Notes: generated by a model not told the origin, from the letters alone. A stretch of DNA of 64,000 nucleotides from Desulfomicrobium apsheronum (GCF_900114115.1 NZ_FORX01000007.1:86077-150076), one strand, 5' to 3'. Positions 35,333-44,419 are shown, numbered from the stretch's first letter. Translations and numbers: made by a program.

Positions 35333-36727
35333 ATGACTCAAATAGTGACTCGTTTTCCCCCCAGTCCGACTGGGTATCTGCATATCGGAGGCGCCCGCAC
35401 GGCGCTTTTCAATTATCTGTACGCCCGTCAGAACGGCGGCAAGTTCATCCTGCGCATCGAGGACACAGATCAGGCCCGCTCGACCCAGGAAATGACCGAC
35501 GCCATCATTGACGCCATGCACTGGCTGGGTCTTGATTTCGACGAAGGCCCCTATTTTCAGAGCGAGCGCGGCGACCTCTACAACAGCTACGTGGACAAGC
35601 TCGTGGAAACGGGCAAGGCCTACTACTGCTCCTGTACGCCCGAAGAAGTTGAAGAGATGCGCGAGACGGCTCGCGCTGCGGGACTCAAACCCAAATACAA
35701 CGGCAAGTGCCGGGAACTGGGACTTGGGCCCGGACCGGGACGGGTGGTCCGATTCAAGACTCCGCTTTCGGGCAAGGTGGTTTTTGACGACACGGTCAAG
35801 GGTCCCATCGCCTGGGACGTGCAGGAAATGGACGATTTCATCATCCGCCGGGCCGACGGCTCCTCCATCTATCAGATGGCCGTGGTCGTGGACGACGCGC
35901 TCATGGGCGTTACTCACGTCCTGCGTGGCGACGACCACCAGAACAACACGCCCAAGCAGATCCTCATCTACGAGGCGCTGGGCTTTCCACTGCCCAAATT
36001 CGGCCACGTGCCCATGATCCTTGGCCCCGACAAGAAAAAAATGAGCAAGCGCCACGGCGCGACCTCGGTCATGATGTACAAGGATCTCGGCTACCTGCCC
36101 GAGGCCATGCTCAGTTACCTGGTACGTCTGGGCTGGTCTCACGGCGACGACGAACTCTTCACCATGGCCGAACTGCTGGAGAAATTCTCTTTTGACGGCC
36201 TTGGCAAATCGGCCTCGGTCTTTGACATGGACAAGCTCAACTGGACCAACAGCCACTTCATCAAGATCGGCGATGTGTCACGGCTCGCGGGCCTGCTGGA
36301 CGAAATGATCCGGCAGACCACGGACTTTGAACCGGCACGGGACTATCTTGAAGCCATCGTGCCCCTCTTCCAGTCCAGGGCCAAGACCCTCAAGGAAATG
36401 GCCGAGCAGGCGACCTTCTTCCTGCATGGCGCCCACAGCCTGCCTTACGCCGAGGCCGCGGTGACCAAATTCCTCACTCCCGAAACACGGGAGCATCTTG
36501 CGATCCTGGCCGAACGCATGCAAGCACTGCCGGCCTTTGATCACAAGAGCCTCGAAGAAATGGTGAACGCCTATCTGGAAGAGACCGGCCTCAAGTTCAA
36601 GGCCCTGGCCCAGCCCATTCGCGTGGCCATCACCGGCACGACCATGAGCCCGGGGCTCTTTGAAACCATGGAAGTCCTTGGGCGCGAACGCACCCAGGAA
36701 CGCTTCCGCAAGGCCCTGACCCTGTAA
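35333..36727 (+). CDS. gltX: Glutamyl-tRNA synthetase
   Basis: A 464-residue class I aminoacyl-tRNA synthetase that charges tRNA(Glu). The HIGH-type motif is H17-I-G-G20 in SPTGYLHIGGARTALFNYLYA, and the KMSKS-type motif is KMSKR (236-240). The anticodon-binding C-terminal domain (about 320-464) is intact. The start is ATG 35333 with GGAAGAG upstream; in-frame sequence further up overlaps the terminator. It is flanked by terminators on both sides, so it is probably monocistronic. Confidence 0.97.
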   Translation: MTQIVTRFPPSPTGYLHIGGARTALFNYLYARQNGGKFILRIEDTDQARSTQEMTDAIIDAMHWLGLDFDEGPYFQSERGDLYNSYVDKLVETGKAYYCSCTPEEVEEMRETARAAGLKPKYNGKCRELGLGPGPGRVVRFKTPLSGKVVFDDTVKGPIAWDVQEMDDFIIRRADGSSIYQMAVVVDDALMGVTHVLRGDDHQNNTPKQILIYEALGFPLPKFGHVPMILGPDKKKMSKRHGATSVMMYKDLGYLPEAMLSYLVRLGWSHGDDELFTMAELLEKFSFDGLGKSASVFDMDKLNWTNSHFIKIGDVSRLAGLLDEMIRQTTDFEPARDYLEAIVPLFQSRAKTLKEMAEQATFFLHGAHSLPYAEAAVTKFLTPETREHLAILAERMQALPAFDHKSLEEMVNAYLEETGLKFKALAQPIRVAITGTTMSPGLFETMEVLGRERTQERFRKALTL

Positions 36728-36732
36728 ATCAC

Positions 36733-36754
36733 GGCCCGGGAAACCGGGCCTTTT
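36733..36754 (+). terminator. Rho-independent terminator after gltX
   Basis: Perfect stem GGCCCGG / CCGGGCC with a GAAA tetraloop and a TTTT tract, five bases after the stop codon. Confidence 0.88.
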
Positions 36755-36807
36755 CCCGACCTGCCGGACGAGTCCATCTCGTCCATCTCGTCCACAAGGT
36801 CCACTCC

Positions 36808-37938
36808 ATGTACGACTATCAGCTTCACAACACCTATACCGCCCAGGTGGCGGACGGCATCGAGGACCTCGCCCGAACCGAACTGGAGGAACTCGGAGCC
36901 ACCGACTGCGCATGCGGCTTTCGCTACGTGCACTTCAAGGCCTCTGCCCGGGCGCTCTACCGCATCGTTTACCGCGCGCGGCTGATCTCGCGCGTGCTGG
37001 CTCCACTGGCGCGTTTCGCATGCCCGGCAGACCAGGATCTTTACAACGCAGGCATGGCCATACGCTGGACGGACTTTCTGACTGCGGACCAGACTTTCGC
37101 CATCTTCGCCAACGTCTCCAAAAGCGCCATCGGGCATTCCCAATATGCAGGCCTGAAACTCAAAGACGCCGTGGCGGACTGGTTCCGGGATCACACCGGC
37201 ATCAGGCCCAGCGTCGATCCCCGCGATCCGGATCTGTGGCTGCATCTGCACATCCATGAAGACGTGGGCACGATCAGCCTGGATGTCTCCGGCGGGTCCA
37301 TGCATCGGCGCGGATACCGCGTGCAGAGCGTGGAAGCGCCCATGAACGAAACCGTGGCTGCGGCGATAATCCGCATGAGCGGCTGGGACGGCAAATCTCC
37401 CCTCATTGATCCGCTCTGCGGTTCGGGGACCATTCTGTGCGAAGCCTTCATGCATGCCACCAATCTTCCGGCCGGACTGCTGCGCCGCAAATTCGGCTTC
37501 AACCGGCTGCCTGACTTCAACCCCCGGCTCTGGGATCTGGAACTCGCCGCCGAAACCACAGTGGAGCTTGAGGCCGACCTGCGCGGAAGCGACATCGACC
37601 CCGTCGCAGTGGAAGCCACGCGGACCAACATGTCCAGGCTGCCCGGCGGGGACGAGGTGATCGTCGGACGCCGGGACTTCTTCGAGCGGACCGACATGAC
37701 CGGCACGACCATCATCTGCAATCCGCCCTACGGCATCAGGCTGGGCAAAAGCGAAGACATGGCCCCGTGGTTCAAGATGTTCGGAGACCACCTGAAAAAG
37801 CAATGTTCCGGCTCCACGGCGTACGTCTACTTCGGGGACAGGGCCTGGCTCAAGTGCATCGGTCTGAAACCGGAATGGAAAAAACCCCTCAAGAACGGTG
37901 GGCTTGACGGCCGCCTGGCCAAGTTTGTCCTGTACTGA
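36808..37938 (+). CDS. THUMP-domain rRNA (guanine-N2) methyltransferase, RlmL/YpsC-like
   Basis: A 376-residue SAM-dependent RNA methyltransferase. An N-terminal ferredoxin-like/THUMP region (about 5-155) precedes a Rossmann methyltransferase domain with the SAM-binding PLIDPLCGSGTILCEA, acidic motif GSDIDPVAVE and catalytic IICNPPYG. It corresponds to the N-terminal half of E. coli RlmL (23S m2G2445) without the RlmK half. The target nucleotide is inferred from homology. ATG 36808 is the first in the frame; no strong ribosome-binding site is evident. Confidence 0.88.
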   Translation: MYDYQLHNTYTAQVADGIEDLARTELEELGATDCACGFRYVHFKASARALYRIVYRARLISRVLAPLARFACPADQDLYNAGMAIRWTDFLTADQTFAIFANVSKSAIGHSQYAGLKLKDAVADWFRDHTGIRPSVDPRDPDLWLHLHIHEDVGTISLDVSGGSMHRRGYRVQSVEAPMNETVAAAIIRMSGWDGKSPLIDPLCGSGTILCEAFMHATNLPAGLLRRKFGFNRLPDFNPRLWDLELAAETTVELEADLRGSDIDPVAVEATRTNMSRLPGGDEVIVGRRDFFERTDMTGTTIICNPPYGIRLGKSEDMAPWFKMFGDHLKKQCSGSTAYVYFGDRAWLKCIGLKPEWKKPLKNGGLDGRLAKFVLY

Positions 37939-38029
37939 TCACCCCTCGAAGTGAGCACACATTTTCGCGTCCTCCTGTTGACAGATTACTTTCATTGATT
38001 CACTTTGAACTACCTTCCAATTTCCACGC

Positions 38030-38050
38030 CCTGCCCGCTCTCCGGGCAGG
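38030..38050 (+). other. Hairpin in the region upstream of sodB
   Basis: Perfect eight-base stem CCTGCCCG / CGGGCAGG with a CTCTC loop, 50 bases before the sodB start and 91 after the upstream gene. It has no U tract. It could end the methyltransferase transcript weakly or structure the sodB leader. Confidence 0.45.
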
Positions 38051-38100
38051 AATCGCGCTCAAATTGGCATCACGTTCTATACATTAAATAGGAGGCTTGT

Positions 38101-38697
38101 ATGATCTTCGTGCTCCCGGATCTCCCCTACGCCAAGGACGCTTTAAGCCCGTGCATCAGCGCCAAGACCTTTGACTTTCATCATGGCAAACACCATCAGC
38201 TCTACATCGACAACACCAACAAGCTGATCGCGGGCACGGATTTCGAAGGACAGACGCTGCGGGAAATAGTCATGGCCACGGCGGGCGACCCCTCCAAGGC
38301 AGGCATTTTCAACAACGCGGCCCAGGTCTGGAACCACTCTTTCTACTGGCGCTGCATGAAGGCCGGAGGTGGCGGAGCACCCACCGGAGCCGTGGCGACA
38401 GGCATCAACAAGGCATTTGGCAACTACGAAAATTTCGCCAAGGCCTTCAAGGACGCCGGCATGACCCAGTTTGGAAGCGGATGGGCCTGGCTGGTGGAAA
38501 AGGACGGAAAGCTCGAAATCATGAAGACCGGCAACGCCGACACGCCCATGGTGCACGGCGCCAAGGCGCTGCTCACCGCAGATGTCTGGGAGCACGCATA
38601 TTACCTTGATTACCAGAACCGACGGGCCGATTATCTACAGGATTTTCTGGACAAGCTGGTCAACTGGGAATTCGTCAACCAGCAGTTGGCCAAGTAG
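38101..38697 (+). CDS. sodB: Iron superoxide dismutase
   Basis: A 198-residue cytoplasmic (no signal peptide) Fe-type superoxide dismutase. Metal ligands are H27 (FDFHHGKHH), H79 (VWNHSFYW), D162 and H166 (DVWEHAYYLDY). Q75 in NNAAQVWNH is the glutamine position characteristic of Fe rather than Mn enzymes. A strong AGGAGG precedes the ATG. The gene stands alone between hairpins and a terminator. In an anaerobe it serves transient oxygen exposure, with rubrerythrin removing the peroxide formed. Confidence 0.96.
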   Translation: MIFVLPDLPYAKDALSPCISAKTFDFHHGKHHQLYIDNTNKLIAGTDFEGQTLREIVMATAGDPSKAGIFNNAAQVWNHSFYWRCMKAGGGGAPTGAVATGINKAFGNYENFAKAFKDAGMTQFGSGWAWLVEKDGKLEIMKTGNADTPMVHGAKALLTADVWEHAYYLDYQNRRADYLQDFLDKLVNWEFVNQQLAK

Positions 38698-38707
38698 TAC
38701 GGCGGGC

Positions 38708-38742
38708 AACAAAAAAGGCGACATCAAGTCGCCTTTTTTGTT
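38708..38742. terminator. Bidirectional terminator between sodB and rpmB
   Basis: Perfect 15-base stem AACAAAAAAGGCGAC and its complement around ATCAA, with A/T tracts at both ends, between convergent genes. Confidence 0.93.
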
Positions 38743-38760
38743 GAAAAAAAACGGGGTAGC

Positions 38761-38961
38761 CTAGTTGACCGCGGGCTTGGTCACGGCACCGGAACGAATG
38801 CACTGGGTGCAGACCTTCATCCGTTTCACTTCGCCGGACTGCAACTGAGCGCGGACAGACTGAAGATTGGGCATGAAGCGCCGCTTGGTCTTGTTGTTGG
38901 CATGGCTGACATGATTGCCGACCTGAGGGCCCTTCCCGCAAATATCGCAAACTTTTGACAT
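38761..38961 (-). CDS. rpmB: 50S ribosomal protein L28
   Basis: A 66-residue ribosomal protein of the zinc-binding type, with C5-x2-C8 (KVCDICGK) and C51-x2-C54 (KVCTQC), plus the conserved [27 protein letters not shown] precedes the start. The gene is monocistronic, divergent from the yceD-rpmF operon. Confidence 0.96.
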   Translation of the reverse strand: MSKVCDICGKGPQVGNHVSHANNKTKRRFMPNLQSVRAQLQSGEVKRMKVCTQCIRSGAVTKPAVN

Positions 38962-39106
38962 AACGTCCTCCTAAAATAGTGCTTTGATATCTTAAGCTGT
39001 CATGGCCTGGCAGCTCCGAGACTTTCCGGCCGGCCATGATCATGATTTGCCGCCAGAGGAATTTGGACCCATATATCCGGACGCCGGGGATGGCAAGTAA
39101 AAATCC
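38962..39106 (-). promoter_or_regulatory. rpmB leader with inverted repeat
   Basis: The region upstream of rpmB contains CATGGCC (39001-39007) paired with GGCCATG (39032-39038), and a nearby ATCATGATCAT palindrome. A candidate rpmB promoter on the minus strand was not assigned with confidence. The structure could be a ribosomal-protein leader or chance. Confidence 0.35.
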
Positions 39107-39134
39107 TTGACAGGAAAAAGAATCCCCATATACA
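39107..39134 (+). promoter_or_regulatory. Sigma-70-type promoter of the yceD-rpmF-plsX-fab operon
   Basis: A consensus TTGACA at 39107-39112 and TATACA at 39129-39134 are separated by 16 bases. Transcription should start near 39141, leaving a short leader that contains GAGGTG before the ATG at 39157. It is the best-matching promoter seen in the window. Confidence 0.8.
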
Positions 39135-39156
39135 CGTCCCGTTTCGAGGTGCACAC

Positions 39157-39687
39157 ATGGTTGAACATTGGATTGGACTGACGGATCTCCCGGCACAAGG
39201 TCGGGAATTTTCATTTGACGACCAGGACGTCTGGCGTGAACTCTGGCAGGAGTTCCACTATGACATGGAAATCGTCACGCCTCTCTCGGCCACGCTGAGC
39301 ATCGCCCCCCAGCCGGACGGATACCTGATCAAGGGCCATATTGAAGGCACCGTCAGAACAGTGTGTCACCGATGCCTGGAAGATGCCGAAGTGATCATCG
39401 ACCACGATTTCGACACCTATGAAGCCCACGAGGACGTGGACCTGCTTGATGATGAACCCAGCCACCTGCGCAACATCGACACAGGCTGGGAGTTGGACGC
39501 GGCGGGCCTTTTGTGGGAAGAATTCTTGCTGGCCCTGCCCGAAAAAATACTTTGCGCCGACACGTGTTTGGGGCTATGCCCGCAATGCGGAAAAAACAGG
39601 AACCTGGAATCATGCGCCTGCAGCAGCCCAGACAGCCAATCCCCCTTGGCCAAAGCGTTGCAAGGCCTTAAAATCAAAACCAATTAG
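39157..39687 (+). CDS. yceD: YceD family (DUF177) protein
   Basis: A 176-residue DUF177 protein, probably linked to 23S rRNA metabolism or ribosome biogenesis in bacteria that pair it with rpmF. It has the conserved cysteine-pair region TVCHRCLEDAEV and a second Cys cluster (LCADTCLGLCPQCGKN), suggesting metal binding. The C-terminal PLAKALQGLK is typical. It immediately precedes rpmF, the standard context for this family. The molecular mechanism is not established. Confidence 0.9.
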   Translation: MVEHWIGLTDLPAQGREFSFDDQDVWRELWQEFHYDMEIVTPLSATLSIAPQPDGYLIKGHIEGTVRTVCHRCLEDAEVIIDHDFDTYEAHEDVDLLDDEPSHLRNIDTGWELDAAGLLWEEFLLALPEKILCADTCLGLCPQCGKNRNLESCACSSPDSQSPLAKALQGLKIKTN

Positions 39688-39713
39688 ATCGCTTTCAAGA
39701 TAGAGGTGCCATC

Positions 39714-39893
39714 ATGCCATTGCCCAAGAAGAAAACATCCAAGTCCAGAAGAAACATGCGTCGCTCCCATGACCACGTCGCCATCCCCAATGTCGTGTAC
39801 TGCGAATGCGGCGAAGCCAGCCTGTCCCACTGCATCTGCCCCGGTTGCGGCAAATACAAGGGACGCCAGTACACCAAGGCTGCAGATGCCTAA
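39714..39893 (+). CDS. rpmF: 50S ribosomal protein L32
   Basis: A 59-residue protein read directly from ATG 39714 to TAA 39893. It begins MPLPKKKTSKSRRNMRRSHD, the L32 signature, and has a zinc-ribbon-like C30-E-C and C-I-C-P-G-C set. Length is typical. AGAGGTG precedes the start. The last eight bases overlap plsX. The yceD-rpmF-plsX-fabH order is widely conserved and ties ribosome production to membrane lipid synthesis. Confidence 0.96.
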   Translation: MPLPKKKTSKSRRNMRRSHDHVAIPNVVYCECGEASLSHCICPGCGKYKGRQYTKAADA

Positions 39894-40953
39894 AGACATC
39901 TGTCTCGCCGTGGACGCCATGGGGGGAGACTTCGGCCCGGAAATAAACATTCCGGGCTCCCTCGCGGCTGCCCGTGAGACTGGGGTCAGACTCATCCTTG
40001 TGGGCGACGAACCGTCCATCCGCAAGGAATTGGACAGGCACGCCCATGCGGACGTGCGTTTCGAAATCGTGCATACCACCCAGGTGGCCGGCATGGCGGA
40101 AAAGCCTTCGGATGTGCTCAGGCGCAAGAAGGACAGCTCCATGCAGGTGGCCTTTCGCCTTGTGCGCGAAGGCCGGGCCCACGGCGTGGTCACGGCCGGA
40201 AACTCCGGAGCGGCCCTGGCCTGCGGAATGTTCATCCTCGGACGCATAAGCGGCGTGGACAGACCGGCGCTGGCCTCCATCATGCCAACACTCAAAAAAC
40301 CCATCGTGCTCATTGACGTGGGCGCCAACGCGGACTGCAAGCCATACAACCTGGTCCAGTTCGGCCTCATGGCCGAAGTGTTGGCCCGTTGCGTGCTGGA
40401 CATCTCAAGTCCGAAAGTCGGCATTTTGAGCATCGGCGAGGAAGAAGGCAAGGGCAACAGCCTGACCAAGGACGCCTTTACCCTGCTGAAGGGCTCCTCT
40501 CTCAATTTTATAGGCAACGTCGAGGGCCGTGACGTCTTCACCGGCGAGACCGATGTCATCGTCTGCGACGGTTTCGTCGGCAACGTGGCCCTGAAGCTGA
40601 GCGAAGGACTGGGTTCGGCCCTGGCTTCCATGCTCAAGACGGAGCTCAAGAAGTCGATCTGGTCGCGCCTTGGAACGCTCATCGCACTGCCCGCCTTCAA
40701 ACGTTTCGCCAAGAAAATCGACTACGCCGAATACGGTGGCGCCCCCATTCTCGGGCTGAACGGCATCGCCATTGTCTGCCACGGCAAATCCAATGCGCGG
40801 GCCATCACCACCGCACTGCAGCAAGCCGCCATCTTCGTGGAGAAAAAGGCCAATGATCACCTCGTGGAAGGCCTGCACGCCAACACGGAACTGAGCCTCT
40901 TCTCCCGTACCGGAAAGGCCTCCGCCCTCAAGCAGGAAGCCGCGGGCCTTTAG
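39886..40953 (+). CDS. plsX: Phosphate acyltransferase PlsX
   Basis: A 355-residue peripheral membrane enzyme converting acyl-ACP to acyl-phosphate for phosphatidic acid synthesis. Conserved features are the N-terminal LAVDAMGGDFGPE, TAGNSGAALA, VDVGANADCKP-like sequence and CDGFVGNVALKLSEG. The ATG at 39886 lies inside the rpmF end; earlier in-frame sequence overlaps rpmF and is not conserved. FabH follows. Confidence 0.96.
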   Translation: MPKDICLAVDAMGGDFGPEINIPGSLAAARETGVRLILVGDEPSIRKELDRHAHADVRFEIVHTTQVAGMAEKPSDVLRRKKDSSMQVAFRLVREGRAHGVVTAGNSGAALACGMFILGRISGVDRPALASIMPTLKKPIVLIDVGANADCKPYNLVQFGLMAEVLARCVLDISSPKVGILSIGEEEGKGNSLTKDAFTLLKGSSLNFIGNVEGRDVFTGETDVIVCDGFVGNVALKLSEGLGSALASMLKTELKKSIWSRLGTLIALPAFKRFAKKIDYAEYGGAPILGLNGIAIVCHGKSNARAITTALQQAAIFVEKKANDHLVEGLHANTELSLFSRTGKASALKQEAAGL

Positions 40954-41001
40954 CCTTGCAACTTGACGCAGCCCCCCTCAAGGGAATGTAGGAATCCTCT
41001 C

Positions 41002-41991
41002 ATGTCTTCACCGTGCTTCATTTCGGGCCTGGGCTTGCACCTGCCCCGGACACTTGTAACGAATTCGGACCTGGAACATATCGTCGACACTTCCGACGAA
41101 TGGATTCGCTCGCGTACCGGCATCGCAACCAGACATTTCGCCCAGGCCGACGAGCCCTGCTCCGTCCTGGCCTACAATGCCGCATGCAAAGCCCTGGAAA
41201 ATGCGGGAATGACCGCCCAGGAACTCACGCATATTTTTGTGGGTACCTTTTCCGGAGACTACAATCTGCCCAGCACAGCCTGTCTGCTGCAAGACATGCT
41301 GGGTCTAAAAGGCATCCCGGCCTTCGATCTGGCCGCAGCCTGCTCCGGCTTTCTATATTGCCTGGAGACCGCCCGGGCCTACACCTGCATGTACCCGGAA
41401 GCCAAGATCCTGATCGTCGGCAGTGAAGTGACCACCTCGCGCCTCAACTTCGAGGACCGCACCACCTGCGTGCTCTTCGGCGACGGGGCGGGCGCGGCCA
41501 TCGTCACCGGACAGGCAAACCCCGGAAGCGTCAAGGTCATCGACGCCATGCTCAAGGCCGACGGCTCCGTGGGCAGCCTCCTGACCGTCCACGGTGGCGG
41601 CTCGGCGTGCAAACCGGTCCTTGGCCAGACCATCGGACCGGAATATTTTGTCGAAATGAACGGACGCGACGTCTTCAAGCACGCCGTACGCTGCATGGTG
41701 GAAATTTCCGCGAATCTGCTTGAGAAAAACGGGCTGACCACGGACGACATCGACCTCATCATTCCCCACCAGGCCAATATCCGCATCATCGAAGCCATCG
41801 GAAAAAAATTGAACGTGGATTCGGAAAAAATCTACGTCAATGTCGACCGAATCGGAAACACTTCCGCAGCTTCCATACCCATCGCCCTGACCGAAGCCGT
41901 GGCCAGCGGCCGCATCCAGCCCGGTATGAAGGTCCTGCTCACGGCCTTTGGCGGCGGATTTACCTGGGCATCGGCCTTGTTGCAATTTTAG
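41002..41991 (+). CDS. fabH: Beta-ketoacyl-ACP synthase III
   Basis: A 329-residue initiating condensing enzyme using acetyl-CoA and malonyl-ACP. The catalytic triad is C114 (AAACSGF), H256 (IPHQAN) and N286 (GNTSAAS). ATG 41002 is chosen with TAGGAA upstream; an in-frame start at 40963 would add 13 unconserved residues. It lies in the plsX-fabH-fabG-acpP series. A 16-bp palindrome follows in the gap to fabG. Confidence 0.96.
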   Translation: MSSPCFISGLGLHLPRTLVTNSDLEHIVDTSDEWIRSRTGIATRHFAQADEPCSVLAYNAACKALENAGMTAQELTHIFVGTFSGDYNLPSTACLLQDMLGLKGIPAFDLAAACSGFLYCLETARAYTCMYPEAKILIVGSEVTTSRLNFEDRTTCVLFGDGAGAAIVTGQANPGSVKVIDAMLKADGSVGSLLTVHGGGSACKPVLGQTIGPEYFVEMNGRDVFKHAVRCMVEISANLLEKNGLTTDDIDLIIPHQANIRIIEAIGKKLNVDSEKIYVNVDRIGNTSAASIPIALTEAVASGRIQPGMKVLLTAFGGGFTWASALLQF

Positions 41992-41997
41992 TGGTCG

Positions 41998-42013
41998 TTG
42001 AGTAACCACTCAA
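41998..42013. promoter_or_regulatory. Palindrome between fabH and fabG
   Basis: Perfect inverted repeat TTGAGTAACCACTCAA (six-base arms, four-base spacer), seven bases after the fabH stop codon. It could be an operator for a lipid-responsive repressor controlling an internal promoter, or a small RNA hairpin. No -35/-10 pair was confidently matched beside it. Confidence 0.5.
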
Positions 42014-42046
42014 TTCGCACATTTCAAGAAAACCACGAGGTCAATC

Positions 42047-42790
42047 ATGAGCGAACTGGTCAGGACCGCCTTGGTCACCGGCGGCACAAGAGGGATCGGC
42101 AAAGCGATCGTAAAAAAACTTGCAGGCTTGGGGTACCAGGTTTATTTCACTTACGTCAGCAGACCGGAACTGGCTGAAGCCGTGTGCGCGGAAATCGCGG
42201 CCGATGGTGGCGCTGCCCGGGGCTTTCAGCTCGACGCCAGCGACTGGGACGCCGTGGCCGATTTTTTTGCCGCGCAGATCAAGGACAAGGTCAGCCTTGA
42301 ACTCCTGGTCAACAATGCGGGCATCACCAAGGACGGCCTGATCATGCGCATGAAACGCGAGCAATGGGAGCAGGTGATCCAGATCAACCTGACCGGAGCC
42401 TTCGTCTGCCTGCAGCAGGCAGCCAAGATCATGCTCAAGCAGCGCAAGGGACGCATCGTCAATATTTCCTCCGTCGTGGGGCAGATGGGCAATGCCGGGC
42501 AAGCCAACTACTGCGCGTCCAAGGCCGGCCTCATCGGGCTGACCAAGGCCGCCGCACTTGAGCTTGGCTCGCGCGGCATCACCGTCAACGCCATCGCGCC
42601 GGGGTTCATCGAGACCGACATGACTGAAACTCTCCCCCAGGACGTGCGGGAAAAATATCTCGAACGCATTCCTCTGGGACGCCTCGGTTCGGCGCAAACC
42701 ATCGCCGACACCGTGGCCTATCTGGCATCCGACCAGGCTGAATACATCACCGGTCAGGTGCTCGGAATCAATGGCGGCATGTATCTGTAG
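42047..42790 (+). CDS. fabG: 3-oxoacyl-ACP reductase
   Basis: A 247-residue NADPH-dependent short-chain dehydrogenase that reduces 3-ketoacyl-ACP. The cofactor motif TGGTRGIG is at 11-18, NNAG is present, and the catalytic S142, Y155 and K159 (SVVGQMGNAGQANYCASKAG) have the correct spacing. ACGAGGTC precedes the ATG. It is followed 44 bases later by acpP. Confidence 0.96.
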   Translation: MSELVRTALVTGGTRGIGKAIVKKLAGLGYQVYFTYVSRPELAEAVCAEIAADGGAARGFQLDASDWDAVADFFAAQIKDKVSLELLVNNAGITKDGLIMRMKREQWEQVIQINLTGAFVCLQQAAKIMLKQRKGRIVNISSVVGQMGNAGQANYCASKAGLIGLTKAAALELGSRGITVNAIAPGFIETDMTETLPQDVREKYLERIPLGRLGSAQTIADTVAYLASDQAEYITGQVLGINGGMYL

Positions 42791-42834
42791 CCTGATTCCA
42801 CTTTACGTACGAATACACACTTTGGAGGATTACA

Positions 42835-43065
42835 ATGTCTATTGAAGAAAAAGTCAAAGAACTGGTGGTCGAGCAGCTGGGCGTTTCCGCAGAAGAAGTA
42901 AAGCTTGAGTCCTCCTTTGTGGAGTCCCTGGGCGCCGATTCCCTGGACCTGACCGAACTGATCATGGCCATGGAAGAAGAATTCGACATCGAGATCGATG
43001 ACGAAGACGCACAGAAGATCGCCACCGTCCAGGACGCCATCAATTATATCAAGTCCAAGTCCTAG
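42835..43065 (+). CDS. acpP: Acyl carrier protein
   Basis: A 76-residue acidic protein carrying acyl chains on 4'-phosphopantetheine. The attachment serine is S36 in the ADSLDLTEL motif. TTGGAGGA gives a strong ribosome-binding site. An intrinsic terminator follows before fabF, which would raise ACP mRNA relative to downstream genes. Confidence 0.98.
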   Translation: MSIEEKVKELVVEQLGVSAEEVKLESSFVESLGADSLDLTELIMAMEEEFDIEIDDEDAQKIATVQDAINYIKSKS

Positions 43066-43088
43066 GACCCGTATCGTCGTCATGACAC

Positions 43089-43121
43089 GGTACCCCGGTC
43101 CGTCTGGGGTACCTTTTTTTT
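43089..43121 (+). terminator. Intrinsic terminator between acpP and fabF
   Basis: Perfect eight-base stem GGTACCCC / GGGGTACC, nine-base loop and eight T. It lies 23 bases after the acpP stop and 57 before the fabF start, inside an otherwise continuous gene series. Confidence 0.9.
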
Positions 43122-43177
43122 CATGCACAGCCGGGCGGAACGTTTCGCCTTGCAAGTCCTAACTTTTCGAGAAGATC

Positions 43178-44419
43178 ATGATTGGAAAACGCGTTGTCGT
43201 TACAGGCCTTGCGGCCATGACCCCCATTGGCAATTCCCTTGAGGAGAGCTGGACCAACCTTGTCGGCGGAGTCTGCGGCATTGGTCCCATCACTCTCTTT
43301 GACTGTTCCGAGTTCGACACAAAGATCGCAGGGGAACTGAAAAATTTCGAACCGACAAATTATGTCGGGGTCAAGGATGCCAAGCGCATGGACCGTTTTG
43401 TCCAGATCGCCGTGGCTGCCGGCAAGCAGCTCATGGAAAACTGCGGTCTGACCATGGACGAAGCCACGGCCCCGGAAGTGGGCGTGCTTCTGGGCTGCGG
43501 TCTTGGCGGACTTTCGACCATCGAGGACTTCCACAGCAAGCTGCTCAAATCCGGTCCGGGCAGGATTTCCCCTTTCTACATACCCATGCTCATCGCGAAC
43601 ATGGCTTCGGGGCAGATCTCCATCCACACCGGCGCCAAGGGGCCGAACCTAGTCACCACCTCCGCCTGCGCCTCGGCCACGCACGCCATCGGCTATGCGT
43701 ACTCCGACATCAAGCTCGGCCGGGTCAAGGCCTGCATCACCGGCGGCGTGGAGTCGACGATCACGCCCATGGGCGTATCCGGTTTCACGGCCATGAAGGC
43801 CCTGTCCACACGCAACGATGAACCGCTCAAGGCCAGCCGTCCCTTTGACGCCGACCGTACCGGATTCGTCATCGGCGAGGGCGCGGGCCTGCTCATGCTC
43901 GAAGAGCTTGAGCACGCCAAGGCGCGCGGAGCCAAAATCTACGCAGAGATAGTCGGCTACGGGGCTTCCGGAGACGCATACCACATTGCCGCGCCCGAAG
44001 AGTCGGGCACGGGCATGGGCCAGGCCATGAAGTGCGCCCTGCGGGACGCCGAACTGGCCCCGGAACAGATCACCTTCATCAATGCGCATGGCACATCGAC
44101 CAAGCTCAACGACAAGACCGAAACCAAAGCCATCAAGGCCGTCTTCGGCGCTCACGCCTACAAGATGCCCATCACCGCCAACAAGAGCATGATCGGGCAC
44201 CTGCTTGGCGCTGCCGGCGGTGCCGAGGCTGTATTCACGGCCATGAGCCTGACCACGGGCATTATTCCCGGGACAATCAATCAGGACACCCCGGACCCGG
44301 ACTGCGATCTGGATTACACGCCGGGTGCCAGCAGGGAAATGGACCTGGAATACGGCATCAGCAACTCGTTTGGATTCGGCGGCACCAATGCGTCCGTAAT
44401 CCTGCGCAGTTTCAAATAA
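43178..44419 (+). CDS. fabF: Beta-ketoacyl-ACP synthase II
   Basis: A 413-residue elongating condensing enzyme. C164 in [12 protein letters not shown] is the nucleophile, with the two histidines in [11 protein letters not shown] and [13 protein letters not shown]. It begins [14 protein letters not shown]. The gene lies behind the acpP terminator and 43 bases before glyA. No clear promoter was identified in the 112-base gap, so expression may depend on read-through. Confidence 0.97.
   Translation: MIGKRVVVTGLAAMTPIGNSLEESWTNLVGGVCGIGPITLFDCSEFDTKIAGELKNFEPTNYVGVKDAKRMDRFVQIAVAAGKQLMENCGLTMDEATAPEVGVLLGCGLGGLSTIEDFHSKLLKSGPGRISPFYIPMLIANMASGQISIHTGAKGPNLVTTSACASATHAIGYAYSDIKLGRVKACITGGVESTITPMGVSGFTAMKALSTRNDEPLKASRPFDADRTGFVIGEGAGLLMLEELEHAKARGAKIYAEIVGYGASGDAYHIAAPEESGTGMGQAMKCALRDAELAPEQITFINAHGTSTKLNDKTETKAIKAVFGAHAYKMPITANKSMIGHLLGAAGGAEAVFTAMSLTTGIIPGTINQDTPDPDCDLDYTPGASREMDLEYGISNSFGFGGTNASVILRSFK

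Noticed and set aside
36770..36800. Short tandem TCGTCCATC-type repeats before the THUMP methyltransferase gene
   Set aside because: Only about two and a half 9-bp units. Too short to claim function; probably chance.
38054..38090. Sigma-54-like -24/-12 promoter (TGGCAT...TTCT) upstream of sodB
   Set aside because: The -12 element lacks the GC core. An alternative sigma-70 pair starting at TTGACA 37978 also lacks a proper -10 hexamer, so no promoter is claimed.
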